Of a stretch of DNA of 6,778 nucleotides, positions 1-5,857 are shown piece by piece; position 1 is the stretch's first letter; every line of letters starts with the position of its first letter. The notes beneath the pieces are model-generated. The model was not told the origin of the DNA. It saw nothing but the letters and a program-made list of their open reading frames with translations, and made no database searches. Position numbers and translations under genes: made by a program. This DNA comes from Flavobacteriales bacterium. GTDB taxonomy: Bacteria > Bacteroidota > Bacteroidia > Flavobacteriales_D > Sanyastnellaceae. Location of the stretch: assembly GCA_015660615.1 (NCBI GenBank), contig DQKQ01000167.1, forward strand, positions 1 to 6,778, in the 5' to 3' direction.

Positions 1-2
1 CA

Positions 3-845
3 ATCATAGATGATGCATCTTGTGTCTTCTACTGCCCTGGTTGCACAGATCCATTAGCATGTAACTACGATGATAGTGCGATTCAAGATGACTCATCATG
101 TTTATACCCCGGAAATGGATACGATTGTGATGGCATTTGTATTATCGATTCCGACAGTGATGGCGTTTGTGATGAGAATGAAATATTAGGTTGTATTGAA
201 TCGGGAGCTTGCAACTTTAACGTTGATGCTACTGAATCTAACTCCTCATGTGAATACACATCTTGCATAGGATGTACATATGAATACGCCTGTAACTACG
301 ATCCGGATGCTTTAATAATGGATAATGATAGTTGTGAATTTGGTACTTGTGCGGGATGTACGGATATCCAGGCCTGTAACTATAATCCTACAATAGTCGA
401 TGATGACGGTTCATGTGAGTATTGTAGTTGCAGTGATTGTACGAACGGTTGTACTGATATAGACGCTTGTAATTATGACCAGTTTGCATATAATGTAGAA
501 AGCCTTTGTTTATACGTAGATGATTGTGGGATTTGTGGAGGCGCAGGTATTGCTGAAGGCGAATGTGATTGCGATGGAAATCAACTTGATGTATTCGGTA
601 TATGTGGTGGTGAATGTTTAAGCGATATAAATGGTAATAATATATGTGATAATGAGGAAGTTATGGGCTGTGCTTACAGCATTGCTTTAAACTATAATCC
701 TGATGCTACCATAGATATAGGAACTTGTGAGTTCGGTGAAATAGCGAGTGATTGTCCTTCAGATCTAAGTGGAAATGGTAACGTGGGATCAGAAGATTTA
801 CTTATTTTCCTTGCTGACTACGATTTATCGTGCGATGATCTGTAG
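3..845 (+). CDS. Secreted Cys-rich repeat protein with dockerin-like C-terminus (5' partial)
   Basis: The frame is open from the first full codon, so the window holds only the C-terminal 280 residues of a longer protein. It shows the end of one repeat (IIDDASCVFY) followed by six units of about 23 residues with the pattern GC-T-D-xx-ACNY-(D/N)-x-(D)-A-xxx-(D)-xx-SC-E-(Y/F). Between units are DCDGxC and DSDSDGVCDENE-type acidic, calcium-binding-like linkers (near residues 46-62) and a DDCGICGG / CDCDGN segment (residues 174-196). The last 30 residues (DCPSDLSGNGNVGSEDLL...) resemble a single dockerin-type EF-like loop with degenerate ligands (D, S, N, then E-D). Proteins of this style are frequent in marine Flavobacteriales and are secreted or cell-surface; disulfides and Ca2+ binding are inferred. 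The enzymatic or adhesive domain, if any, lies upstream and cannot be seen. The ATG at 318 lies inside a repeat and is not the true start. Confidence 0.9.
   Translation: MIDDASCVFYCPGCTDPLACNYDDSAIQDDSSCLYPGNGYDCDGICIIDSDSDGVCDENEILGCIESGACNFNVDATESNSSCEYTSCIGCTYEYACNYDPDALIMDNDSCEFGTCAGCTDIQACNYNPTIVDDDGSCEYCSCSDCTNGCTDIDACNYDQFAYNVESLCLYVDDCGICGGAGIAEGECDCDGNQLDVFGICGGECLSDINGNNICDNEEVMGCAYSIALNYNPDATIDIGTCEFGEIASDCPSDLSGNGNVGSEDLLIFLADYDLSCDDL
39..734 (+). repeat. Six degenerate 23-24-residue GCTD..ACNY repeats within the secreted protein
   Basis: Units begin at the codons at 39, 189, 270, 354, 447 and 666; each spans about 69-72 bases. They share GC at the start, ACNY/ACNF/ALNY at positions 7-10 and C-E/L-Y/F at the end. 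Spacing is uneven because linkers differ: DCDG and DxDxDGxCDE linkers after unit 1, short Cys-rich TSCI / GTCA linkers between units 2, 3 and 4, and a long DDCGICGG insert between units 5 and 6. The conservation is at protein level; the DNA copies have diverged, so this is an old repeat array rather than a recent tandem expansion. Unit 6 is the most divergent, having lost the Cys of ACNY (ALNY). Confidence 0.85.
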
Positions 846-883
846 GGGTAGTCACGGTATTCTTTTCCGATTGAGCTGAGTGA

Positions 884-927
884 GTGCGTTTTTTGTAGAT
901 AAACTTTGACTAACGCACATTGTCTAT
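884..927 (+). terminator. Weak hairpin after the secreted-protein gene, possible terminator
   Basis: GTGCGTT at 884-890 is perfectly complementary to AACGCAC at 912-918, giving a 7-bp stem with a 21-base loop. The T-rich run that follows (TCTATTTTT) begins several bases after the stem, so it is a poor intrinsic terminator. It is nevertheless the only candidate in the 97 bases between the secreted-protein stop codon and the next promoter. Confidence 0.3.
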
Positions 928-941
928 TTTTATGAAAATTA

Positions 942-971
942 TTGTAATTGAATGAATCAACCTTACTTTTG
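942..971 (+). promoter_or_regulatory. Consensus Bacteroidota promoter upstream of the small RNA/leader
   Basis: The -33 element TTG lies at 942-944 and the -7 element TACTTTTG (matching TAnnTTTG) at 964-971, separated by 19 bases, which fits the Bacteroidota primary-sigma consensus. Transcription would start near 977-979. The 11 bases TTACTTTTGCG (963-973) recur exactly at the promoter of the J-domain gene. The nearest downstream element is not a gene start but a terminator at 1002-1040. Confidence 0.7.
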
Positions 972-977
972 CGGTAA

Positions 978-1040
978 GCCCATATGGCTGTGGGAATAGA
1001 GAACCTCGAGAAGTATCAAATTCTTGGGGTTTTTGCTTTT
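978..1040 (+). ncRNA. Candidate ~60-nt small RNA or attenuated leader
   Basis: The predicted transcript begins 6-7 bases after a consensus promoter and ends at an intrinsic terminator about 60 bases later, with no convincing reading frame inside. It can fold into two hairpins: CCCATA/TGTGGG (979-984 with 989-994, one G-U pair, TGGC loop) and the terminator stem. CCCA at 979-982 could also pair with TGGG at 1025-1028, which would break both the first hairpin and the terminator, so a switching leader for the SPFH gene is an alternative. I do not recognise it as a known RNA family. Boundaries are inferred from the promoter and terminator only. Confidence 0.4.
1002..1040 (+). terminator. Intrinsic terminator upstream of the SPFH gene
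   Basis: AACCTCGAGAA (1002-1012) pairs over 11 positions with TTCTTGGGGTT (1021-1031), nine Watson-Crick and two G-U, around an 8-base loop. The T-rich tail TTTTTGCTTTT runs from 1030 to 1040. It sits only about 30 bases downstream of the promoter at 964-971 and 70 bases before the SPFH start codon, so it either ends a small RNA or attenuates read-through into the SPFH gene. Confidence 0.6.
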
Positions 1041-1077
1041 AGCATTTTTTAGTCAGCACATAAATATACTGTTGTTG

Positions 1078-1085
1078 TACATTTG
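1078..1085 (+). promoter_or_regulatory. Possible -7 box directly before the SPFH gene
   Basis: TACATTTG matches TAnnTTTG exactly, but I see no TTG at the proper distance upstream, only a T-run near 1045-1050. If used, transcription would start near 1091-1092. That would exclude the TTG/ATG start codons at 1083/1086 and leave the ATG at 1110 with an 18-base leader. It would also make the SPFH gene independent of the terminated upstream transcript. Confidence 0.35.
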
Positions 1086-1109
1086 ATGTTAATCATTAAT
1101 TCATCTATT

Positions 1110-2030
1110 ATGGAAGGGAGTATCGTAGGAATTTTTTACATCTTTATAGCAGCACTTATTTTAAAAGGTTCTTTATATATGGTGAAGCAAAAAAGCGCCA
1201 TAATTATTGAGCGTTTGGGGAAATTTAATAAGGTTTCTAAAGCTGGGCTACACGTAAAAATACCGCTAATAGACAGTATTTCGGGGGAAATAAATCTTAG
1301 AGTTCGTGAATTGCCAGTCGAAGTTGAAACAAAAACCAAGGACGATGTTTTTGTAAAAATCGTTGTTTCAGTTCAGTTTTTTGTGATTGATACAGTGGAT
1401 GGAATTAGAGACTCTTTTTATGAGTTGAATAATCCTGAGCAACAGATTCAATCATATGTTTTTGATTCAATCAGATCTGAAGTTCCGCTTATGGAATTGG
1501 ATGATGTATTTGCTCAGAAAGAAAAGATTGCTATAGCGATTAAGAATGAACTATCCGACACGATGAAACAGTTTGGGTTTGACTTTATAAAAGCACTTGT
1601 AACAGATATAGATCCAGATGCAAAAGTGAAGCAATCTATGAATGAGATTAACGCTGCTAAGCGTATGAAGGAAGCTGCACGAGAAGAAGCTGCTGCAGCT
1701 AAAATTAGAGTTGTAGCCGCTGCGGAAGCAGATTCTGAAAGTAAGAGGCTAGCAGGAGAGGGGATCGCAAAGCAAAGGATTGCTATCGCTAATGGATTAA
1801 AGGAATCTGTAGAGGAGGTGAAGCTTGCTATGGAAGATCATGTGACAAGTCAAGATGTGATGAACATGCTTTTTATGACGCAGCACTATGAAACTGTTTC
1901 AAAACTCTCAGAAAACAATACGAGCACTATTTTTATGCCTTATTCACCAGACAATGTTGGTGATCTCCAGATGCAAATTCAAAGTAGTTTGATAGCTGTA
2001 GATGGATTGAAAAAATCAAAAGACAAATAA
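1110..2030 (+). CDS. SPFH/band-7 membrane protein, HIR-like
   Basis: This 306-residue protein has one N-terminal hydrophobic helix (residues 5-25), then an SPFH/band-7 domain (about 26-185) and an Ala/Glu-rich coiled coil (about 182-215). Stretches such as ETKTKDDVFVKI, QIQSYVFDSIRSEVP, LDDVFAQK, DIDPDAKVKQSMNEINAA, ESKRLAGEGIAKQRIAI and DVMNMLFMTQHYET follow, almost block by block, the plant hypersensitive-induced-reaction proteins, more closely than HflK/HflC or classical stomatin. Family members form large oligomeric rings on membranes and organise microdomains or regulate proteases; a specific role here is unknown. No NfeD-type partner gene is adjacent, unlike many bacterial stomatin operons. 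The start is uncertain: ATG at 1110 gives MEGSIVGIF and fits the -7 box at 1078-1085, while in-frame ATG 1086 or TTG 1083 would add 8-9 residues. None has a Shine-Dalgarno sequence. Confidence 0.9.
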   Translation: MEGSIVGIFYIFIAALILKGSLYMVKQKSAIIIERLGKFNKVSKAGLHVKIPLIDSISGEINLRVRELPVEVETKTKDDVFVKIVVSVQFFVIDTVDGIRDSFYELNNPEQQIQSYVFDSIRSEVPLMELDDVFAQKEKIAIAIKNELSDTMKQFGFDFIKALVTDIDPDAKVKQSMNEINAAKRMKEAAREEAAAAKIRVVAAAEADSESKRLAGEGIAKQRIAIANGLKESVEEVKLAMEDHVTSQDVMNMLFMTQHYETVSKLSENNTSTIFMPYSPDNVGDLQMQIQSSLIAVDGLKKSKDK

Positions 2031-2058
2031 TTTTAGACCTATATTCTTAGTGACGGTT

Positions 2059-2087
2059 TTGGATTGCCTTAGGATGTATTACTTTTG
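2059..2087 (+). promoter_or_regulatory. Bacteroidota promoter of the J-domain gene
   Basis: TTTTG with TTG at 2059-2061, an 18-base spacer and TACTTTTG at 2080-2087 match the TTG / TAnnTTTG consensus. The expected transcription start near 2094 leaves a leader of about 30 bases before the ATG at 2124. No clear terminator separates it from the SPFH gene, whose stop codon is only about 30 bases upstream of the -33 element, so some read-through is possible. Confidence 0.65.
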
Positions 2088-2123
2088 CGCCCGCAATAAG
2101 CACAGTGAAAGTCAAATAGCATC

Positions 2124-2573
2124 ATGAAGAGAATTAACGAGTATAAGAAATTGTTCGAGGTAGATGGTGCAATAGAGCTTGCTACGCTTAAGAAGAAGTA
2201 CCGTCTATTAGTGAAGGAATGGCACCCTGATAAATTTCCTGACGGAGGAGATAAAGCTTTCGAAGCTGAGAAGATGAGTCGCCGAGTTATAGATGGCTAT
2301 CACTTCCTTGTGAGTATTTCTCCTGCTACAAAAGAAGCGAATTTGGAGGAGTTTACTACAACGACTACTGAGTCAATGATAGATGATCTACAGCACAAAG
2401 GTCTCAGGCTTGAGATTTCTTTTACTGACGGAAATACATATGAGTTCTTCGGTGTAAATAAGCAGCTTTACACAAAGCTATTAAGCTCTGATAAACAGCT
2501 AAGGTTCGCTCGAAGGAAGATTTTTACTTCTTGCGTTTACCGTAAAGCGAAGAGCGCAATGAAGGAAGAGTAA
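2124..2573 (+). CDS. J-domain protein with C-terminal KTSC-like domain
   Basis: The 149-residue protein begins with a short J domain (about residues 4-64). Helix II is LKKKYRLLVKEW, followed directly by the diagnostic HPD triad at residues 34-36 and a helix III ending in AYHF-like DGYHFL. HPD is what stimulates Hsp70 (DnaK) ATPase, so it should act as a DnaK co-chaperone in the cytoplasm. After a Thr-rich linker (TTTTTES, 78-84), residues 94-141 (LEISFTDGNTYEFFGVNKQLYTKLL...FTSCVYRK) match the pattern of the KTSC domain, a small beta-rich module first noted at the C-terminus of some lysyl-tRNA synthetases and of unknown function. It has no Gly/Phe or zinc-finger region, so it is not DnaJ itself. 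It has its own promoter (2059-2087) and terminator (2596-2627). The start codon lacks a Shine-Dalgarno sequence. The J domain is firm; the KTSC assignment is from pattern recall. Confidence 0.88.
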   Translation: MKRINEYKKLFEVDGAIELATLKKKYRLLVKEWHPDKFPDGGDKAFEAEKMSRRVIDGYHFLVSISPATKEANLEEFTTTTTESMIDDLQHKGLRLEISFTDGNTYEFFGVNKQLYTKLLSSDKQLRFARRKIFTSCVYRKAKSAMKEE

Positions 2574-2595
2574 GAAGGTTTTAAATTAATTTGAG

Positions 2596-2627
2596 AAAGT
2601 CAACTTCAAAGGGGTTGGCTTTTTTTT
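2596..2627 (+). terminator. Intrinsic terminator after the J-domain gene
   Basis: AAAGTCAAC (2596-2604) pairs with GTTGGCTTT (2614-2622) with one G-U. Two more G-U pairs and a C-G can extend the stem to 12 bp around an AAA loop (2608-2610). An eight-T run (2620-2627) follows. It lies 23 bases after the stop codon of the J-domain gene and isolates it from the efflux operon. Confidence 0.8.
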
Positions 2628-2684
2628 GTCTTACATCTCAGACTTGTACTTTTAATTTTCCTCTGAGAGTAATTATAATTTGAA

Positions 2685-2692
2685 TAATTTTG
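2685..2692 (+). promoter_or_regulatory. Probable -7 box of the efflux operon
   Basis: TAATTTTG at 2685-2692 matches TAnnTTTG. At 19 bases upstream there is only TCTG (2662-2665), a poor -33 element, which may mean a weak or activator-dependent promoter. A second, weaker candidate is TACTTTTA at 2647-2654, with TTTG ending at 2628 inside the preceding T tract. I see no convincing operator palindrome between these and the permease ATG at 2750. Confidence 0.4.
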
Positions 2693-2749
2693 TATTTATG
2701 TCTATAAGAACATCGCAGATGTTCATACATATGCACTACTTTCACACTC

Positions 2750-5700
2750 ATGATTAAAGGACCGTTTAAGAATCCGTTTTTTGTAGCTGTAGCACTGATA
2801 GCTGTGATTACAATCGGAGCCGTAGTAGTACCTAAGATGCAGGTTGATATACTGCCGGCTTTCCGAAAGTCTGCTATGCAGATTCTCACGTTATATCCAG
2901 GAATGCCCACTGAAGTAGTGGAGAAGGATATTACGAGTAGAATGGAGCGTTGGACTGGCCAGTCGAATGGAATCCTTAAACAGGAGTCAAAGTCTTTGAT
3001 GGGAGTAAGTATAGTGACGAATCACTATCGTTCGGATATAGATCCAGCCGAGGCGATGGCCAATACATCTGCCTATGCAATGAGTGATATGTATTACCAA
3101 CCACCGGGAACTCTACCTCCGATGGTCCAACCTTTTGATCCCACTGCTTCAACTCCTCTAATGCTACTTACAGCTTCCAGCGATGTGAAATCGGGGAAAG
3201 AGCTCTATGATGTGGCTTATTACGCTTTGAGACAAATGTTGTCTGGGGTAAAGGGCATCATTGCTCCGGCTGCTTACGGAGGATCTAAGCGAAGGATTCA
3301 TATTTACGTGGATCCCGTTATGCTCGAAGCTTATAATCTTACTTCTACTGAGGTAAATGACGCGATTAAGCACAACACAACGATGATCCCTTCTGGGATA
3401 GCTGAGATAGGTGACATCAACTACAGTATCGACGCCCAGGGGATGATTAAGAATGTCGAGGATTTTAATGACATCGTTGTAGCGATGGTGGATGGCAGAG
3501 TTATTCAGGTTAAGGATATAGGTTTTGCTGCTGACGCAGCGGCAATCCAAACAAACATAGTGAGGGTAGACGGAAAAAATCAGGTATATCTACCTATTTT
3601 CAAACGCTCAGGCAGTAACACTATTGAAGCAGTAGAAGCTGTACAAGCGGCTCTGCCTAAATTAAAAGAGAGACTTCCAGACGATGTAAACCTCAATGTA
3701 ATTTTCGATCAAAGTTCGTACGTAAGACGCTCCATTTCTGGATTGTTATTCGCGGGGTTAGGCGGACTGATTTTAGTGGCTTTGGTCCTTTTGGTTTTCT
3801 TAGGAAACTTTCGTTTTGCCTCAATTGCTGTACTTGCGATTCCTCTTAGTGTTCTTGCAGCCCTTGTCGCATTGCATGGATTGGGACAAGGCCTCAACTC
3901 GATTACTTTAGGTGGGATAGCGCTTGCTTTAGGACTTTTAGTAGATAATGCCATTGTAATACTTGAGGATATTGAGAGGCGAATGTCTAAAGGAGCAGAG
4001 TCTATGGAAGCCGCTAAAGAGGCTGCATCTACAATGGCTGGACCTGTACTTGCTTCGACATTAGCGATAGTAGCTGTGTTTGTGCCGATTTTATTCTTCG
4101 AAGGGATAGCACGTGACCTATTTGGCCCTTTGGCCTTGACAGTGACAGCGTGTATGTTATCGTCTTATGTGTTATCTATAGCAGTTGTGCCTCTTGCAGC
4201 TGGGATTTTTATGAGAGGGCGAATTGTGGGGGTGAAGTCTGATGCGAAAGCGAAATCGGGATTTAATGGTGCACTAGATAAGTTAGAATCGAGATATGAA
4301 AGTTCGCTATCGAAGATGGTGAAACGCCCCATGTTTATAGGGACATTAATGGTTGCCATGACGGCATTAGCTGTTATCGGAGTGGGGGAGACGGGGTATG
4401 AACTTTTCCCGAAAGAAGATGTTGGGCAGTTAGAGATTCAGGTGAGGATGCCATCAGGCACGACGTTGAAAGCTTCTGAGGCGAAGATTGAGAGTATGGA
4501 AGAAATAGTGAGGAGTGAGCTTGGAAATGATCTTAATTTAGTGATTTCGAACATAGGAGTTTTCTATGATCTACCAGCTGCATATACACCAAATTCGGGA
4601 ACGCAAGATGCATTTATAGGCGTTCAACTTGCAGAAAACGCAGAGGTTTCTACGGATGAATATGCTTCACGTCTTAGAAATAGCTTCACGGATGTGTTTC
4701 CTGGGGTGGAGTTCAGTTTTTATACGGGCGGACTTATGACGGCAGCTTTAAATGAAGGTAAACCAGCGCCCATAGATGTTAGGATAAAAGGAAATAAACT
4801 CGAAGTCTTACGAGATATAGCGGAGCAGGTGAGGAATGAGATAAGGCAGGTTGATGGAATCGTGGATGCAAGAGTGCTTCAGCGTTTAGACCAACCAACG
4901 AAAGAAGTTGATATCGACAGAGAGAGAGCGGCGAGAATGGGAGTGGACCCCGTTGATGCTATTAAGAATATGGTAGCCGCCTTTAGTTCGACAGCGACAT
5001 TCGATAAATCGTTTTGGATAGATGAAGGAAATGGAAATCACTACTATGTGGGTGTTACTTATCCTGAGTATGAGATAGATGGTGAGGATGTGCTGGGTAG
5101 TGTCTTAGTCGCAAGTAAAACACAGGATAAGCCTATTCCGTTTAGAAATTTTTCAATTGTAAGAAATAGAAATACAGCTGTGGAGATTAATCATCACAAT
5201 CTTTCTCGTGTTTTTAATGTTTATGCCAATGTCGAAGGGCGTGATGTGGGTAGGACTTCTGCTGATATCGAAGATCGTATTGCTGATATAAAGGCCAACC
5301 TTCCTCGTGGATACTCACTCGATCTCGATGGTGAGGTGAGCGTTATGCGTAGTTCTTTTGCGAATTTAGGATTGGGACTTGGCTTAGCTCTACTTTTTGC
5401 TTACTTGATTGTAGTCCCATTATTTAGGTCATTTAAGCAGCCCATAGTAATGCTTTTAGCATTTCCTCCAGCTTTAGCAGGAGTTGTGGGTTTACTTTAT
5501 TTTACCGGAACTCCTCTAAGCATCCAAGCTTTAATGGGAGCTATCATGGTTGTGGGTATTACAGTGTCATATGGCAATCTATTGGTAGATAGAATTAACA
5601 AGCTCCGCGCAGAAGGAATGCCTTTGGAAGAGGCGTTAACTCAAGGTGCTAAACAGCGTCTTAGACCGATTATTATGACCGCTCTAACTACAGTGTTGGG

Positions 5701-5857
5701 GCTTTTACCCACCGCTCTAGGTTTCGGTGGATCTTCAATTAATGAACCCTTAGCACTTGCCGTTATAGGCGGTACGGCTATGTCCGCTCTTCTTACCCTT
5801 TATGTAGTGCCGGCTGGGTATCGCCTTTTCTCAAAATCTGAATCTGAACTCCGATGA
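2750..5857 (+). CDS. RND-family efflux permease (AcrB/HAE-type superfamily)
   Basis: The 1035-residue length is normal for an inner-membrane RND exporter, which drives outward transport by proton influx as a trimer within a tripartite complex. The layout is canonical: TM1 (about 9-28), a periplasmic porter region (about 30-325), TM2-TM6 (about 330-487) with a short amphipathic link, TM7 (527-545), a second porter region (about 550-865) and TM8-TM12 (870-1028). TM4 carries LGLLVDNAIVILEDIERR, with D399-N400 where AcrB has the Asp-Asp pair. The TM10 Lys of AcrB appears replaced (GITVSYGNLLVD, S940-Y941). Signatures of heavy-metal CusA/CzcA members are not evident, so a drug, lipid or other organic substrate is more likely; the substrate cannot be told. 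The adaptor gene follows with an ATGA overlap. The ATG at 2750 is preferred because TM1 begins a few residues later; there is no Shine-Dalgarno sequence. Confidence 0.95.
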   Translation: MIKGPFKNPFFVAVALIAVITIGAVVVPKMQVDILPAFRKSAMQILTLYPGMPTEVVEKDITSRMERWTGQSNGILKQESKSLMGVSIVTNHYRSDIDPAEAMANTSAYAMSDMYYQPPGTLPPMVQPFDPTASTPLMLLTASSDVKSGKELYDVAYYALRQMLSGVKGIIAPAAYGGSKRRIHIYVDPVMLEAYNLTSTEVNDAIKHNTTMIPSGIAEIGDINYSIDAQGMIKNVEDFNDIVVAMVDGRVIQVKDIGFAADAAAIQTNIVRVDGKNQVYLPIFKRSGSNTIEAVEAVQAALPKLKERLPDDVNLNVIFDQSSYVRRSISGLLFAGLGGLILVALVLLVFLGNFRFASIAVLAIPLSVLAALVALHGLGQGLNSITLGGIALALGLLVDNAIVILEDIERRMSKGAESMEAAKEAASTMAGPVLASTLAIVAVFVPILFFEGIARDLFGPLALTVTACMLSSYVLSIAVVPLAAGIFMRGRIVGVKSDAKAKSGFNGALDKLESRYESSLSKMVKRPMFIGTLMVAMTALAVIGVGETGYELFPKEDVGQLEIQVRMPSGTTLKASEAKIESMEEIVRSELGNDLNLVISNIGVFYDLPAAYTPNSGTQDAFIGVQLAENAEVSTDEYASRLRNSFTDVFPGVEFSFYTGGLMTAALNEGKPAPIDVRIKGNKLEVLRDIAEQVRNEIRQVDGIVDARVLQRLDQPTKEVDIDRERAARMGVDPVDAIKNMVAAFSSTATFDKSFWIDEGNGNHYYVGVTYPEYEIDGEDVLGSVLVASKTQDKPIPFRNFSIVRNRNTAVEINHHNLSRVFNVYANVEGRDVGRTSADIEDRIADIKANLPRGYSLDLDGEVSVMRSSFANLGLGLGLALLFAYLIVVPLFRSFKQPIVMLLAFPPALAGVVGLLYFTGTPLSIQALMGAIMVVGITVSYGNLLVDRINKLRAEGMPLEEALTQGAKQRLRPIIMTALTTVLGLLPTALGFGGSSINEPLALAVIGGTAMSALLTLYVVPAGYRLFSKSESELR

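Noticed and set aside
39..734. Regular repeats that might be read as a CRISPR array or a satellite.
   Set aside because: The units are in frame, conserved only at protein level and unequally spaced; the DNA copies are not identical.
174..734. Cys-rich EGF/thrombospondin-like protein suggesting eukaryotic DNA.
   Set aside because: The GCTD..ACNY style is typical of marine Bacteroidota, the gene has no introns, and the flanking promoters and operon are bacterial.
1110..2030. HflC/HflK (FtsH protease modulator) assignment.
   Set aside because: Only one SPFH gene is present, without the usual HflK-HflC pair, and the conserved blocks match HIR-type proteins better.
3164..3550. A 128-codon open frame on the minus strand.
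   Set aside because: It lies wholly inside the RND permease gene, whose product matches the family throughout; the antisense translation has no recognisable domain.
2750..5857. Heavy-metal RND (CusA/CzcA) assignment.
   Set aside because: TM4 reads LVDNAIVILED rather than the heavy-metal-type motif, and no Met/His metal relay or metal-binding adaptor residues are visible.
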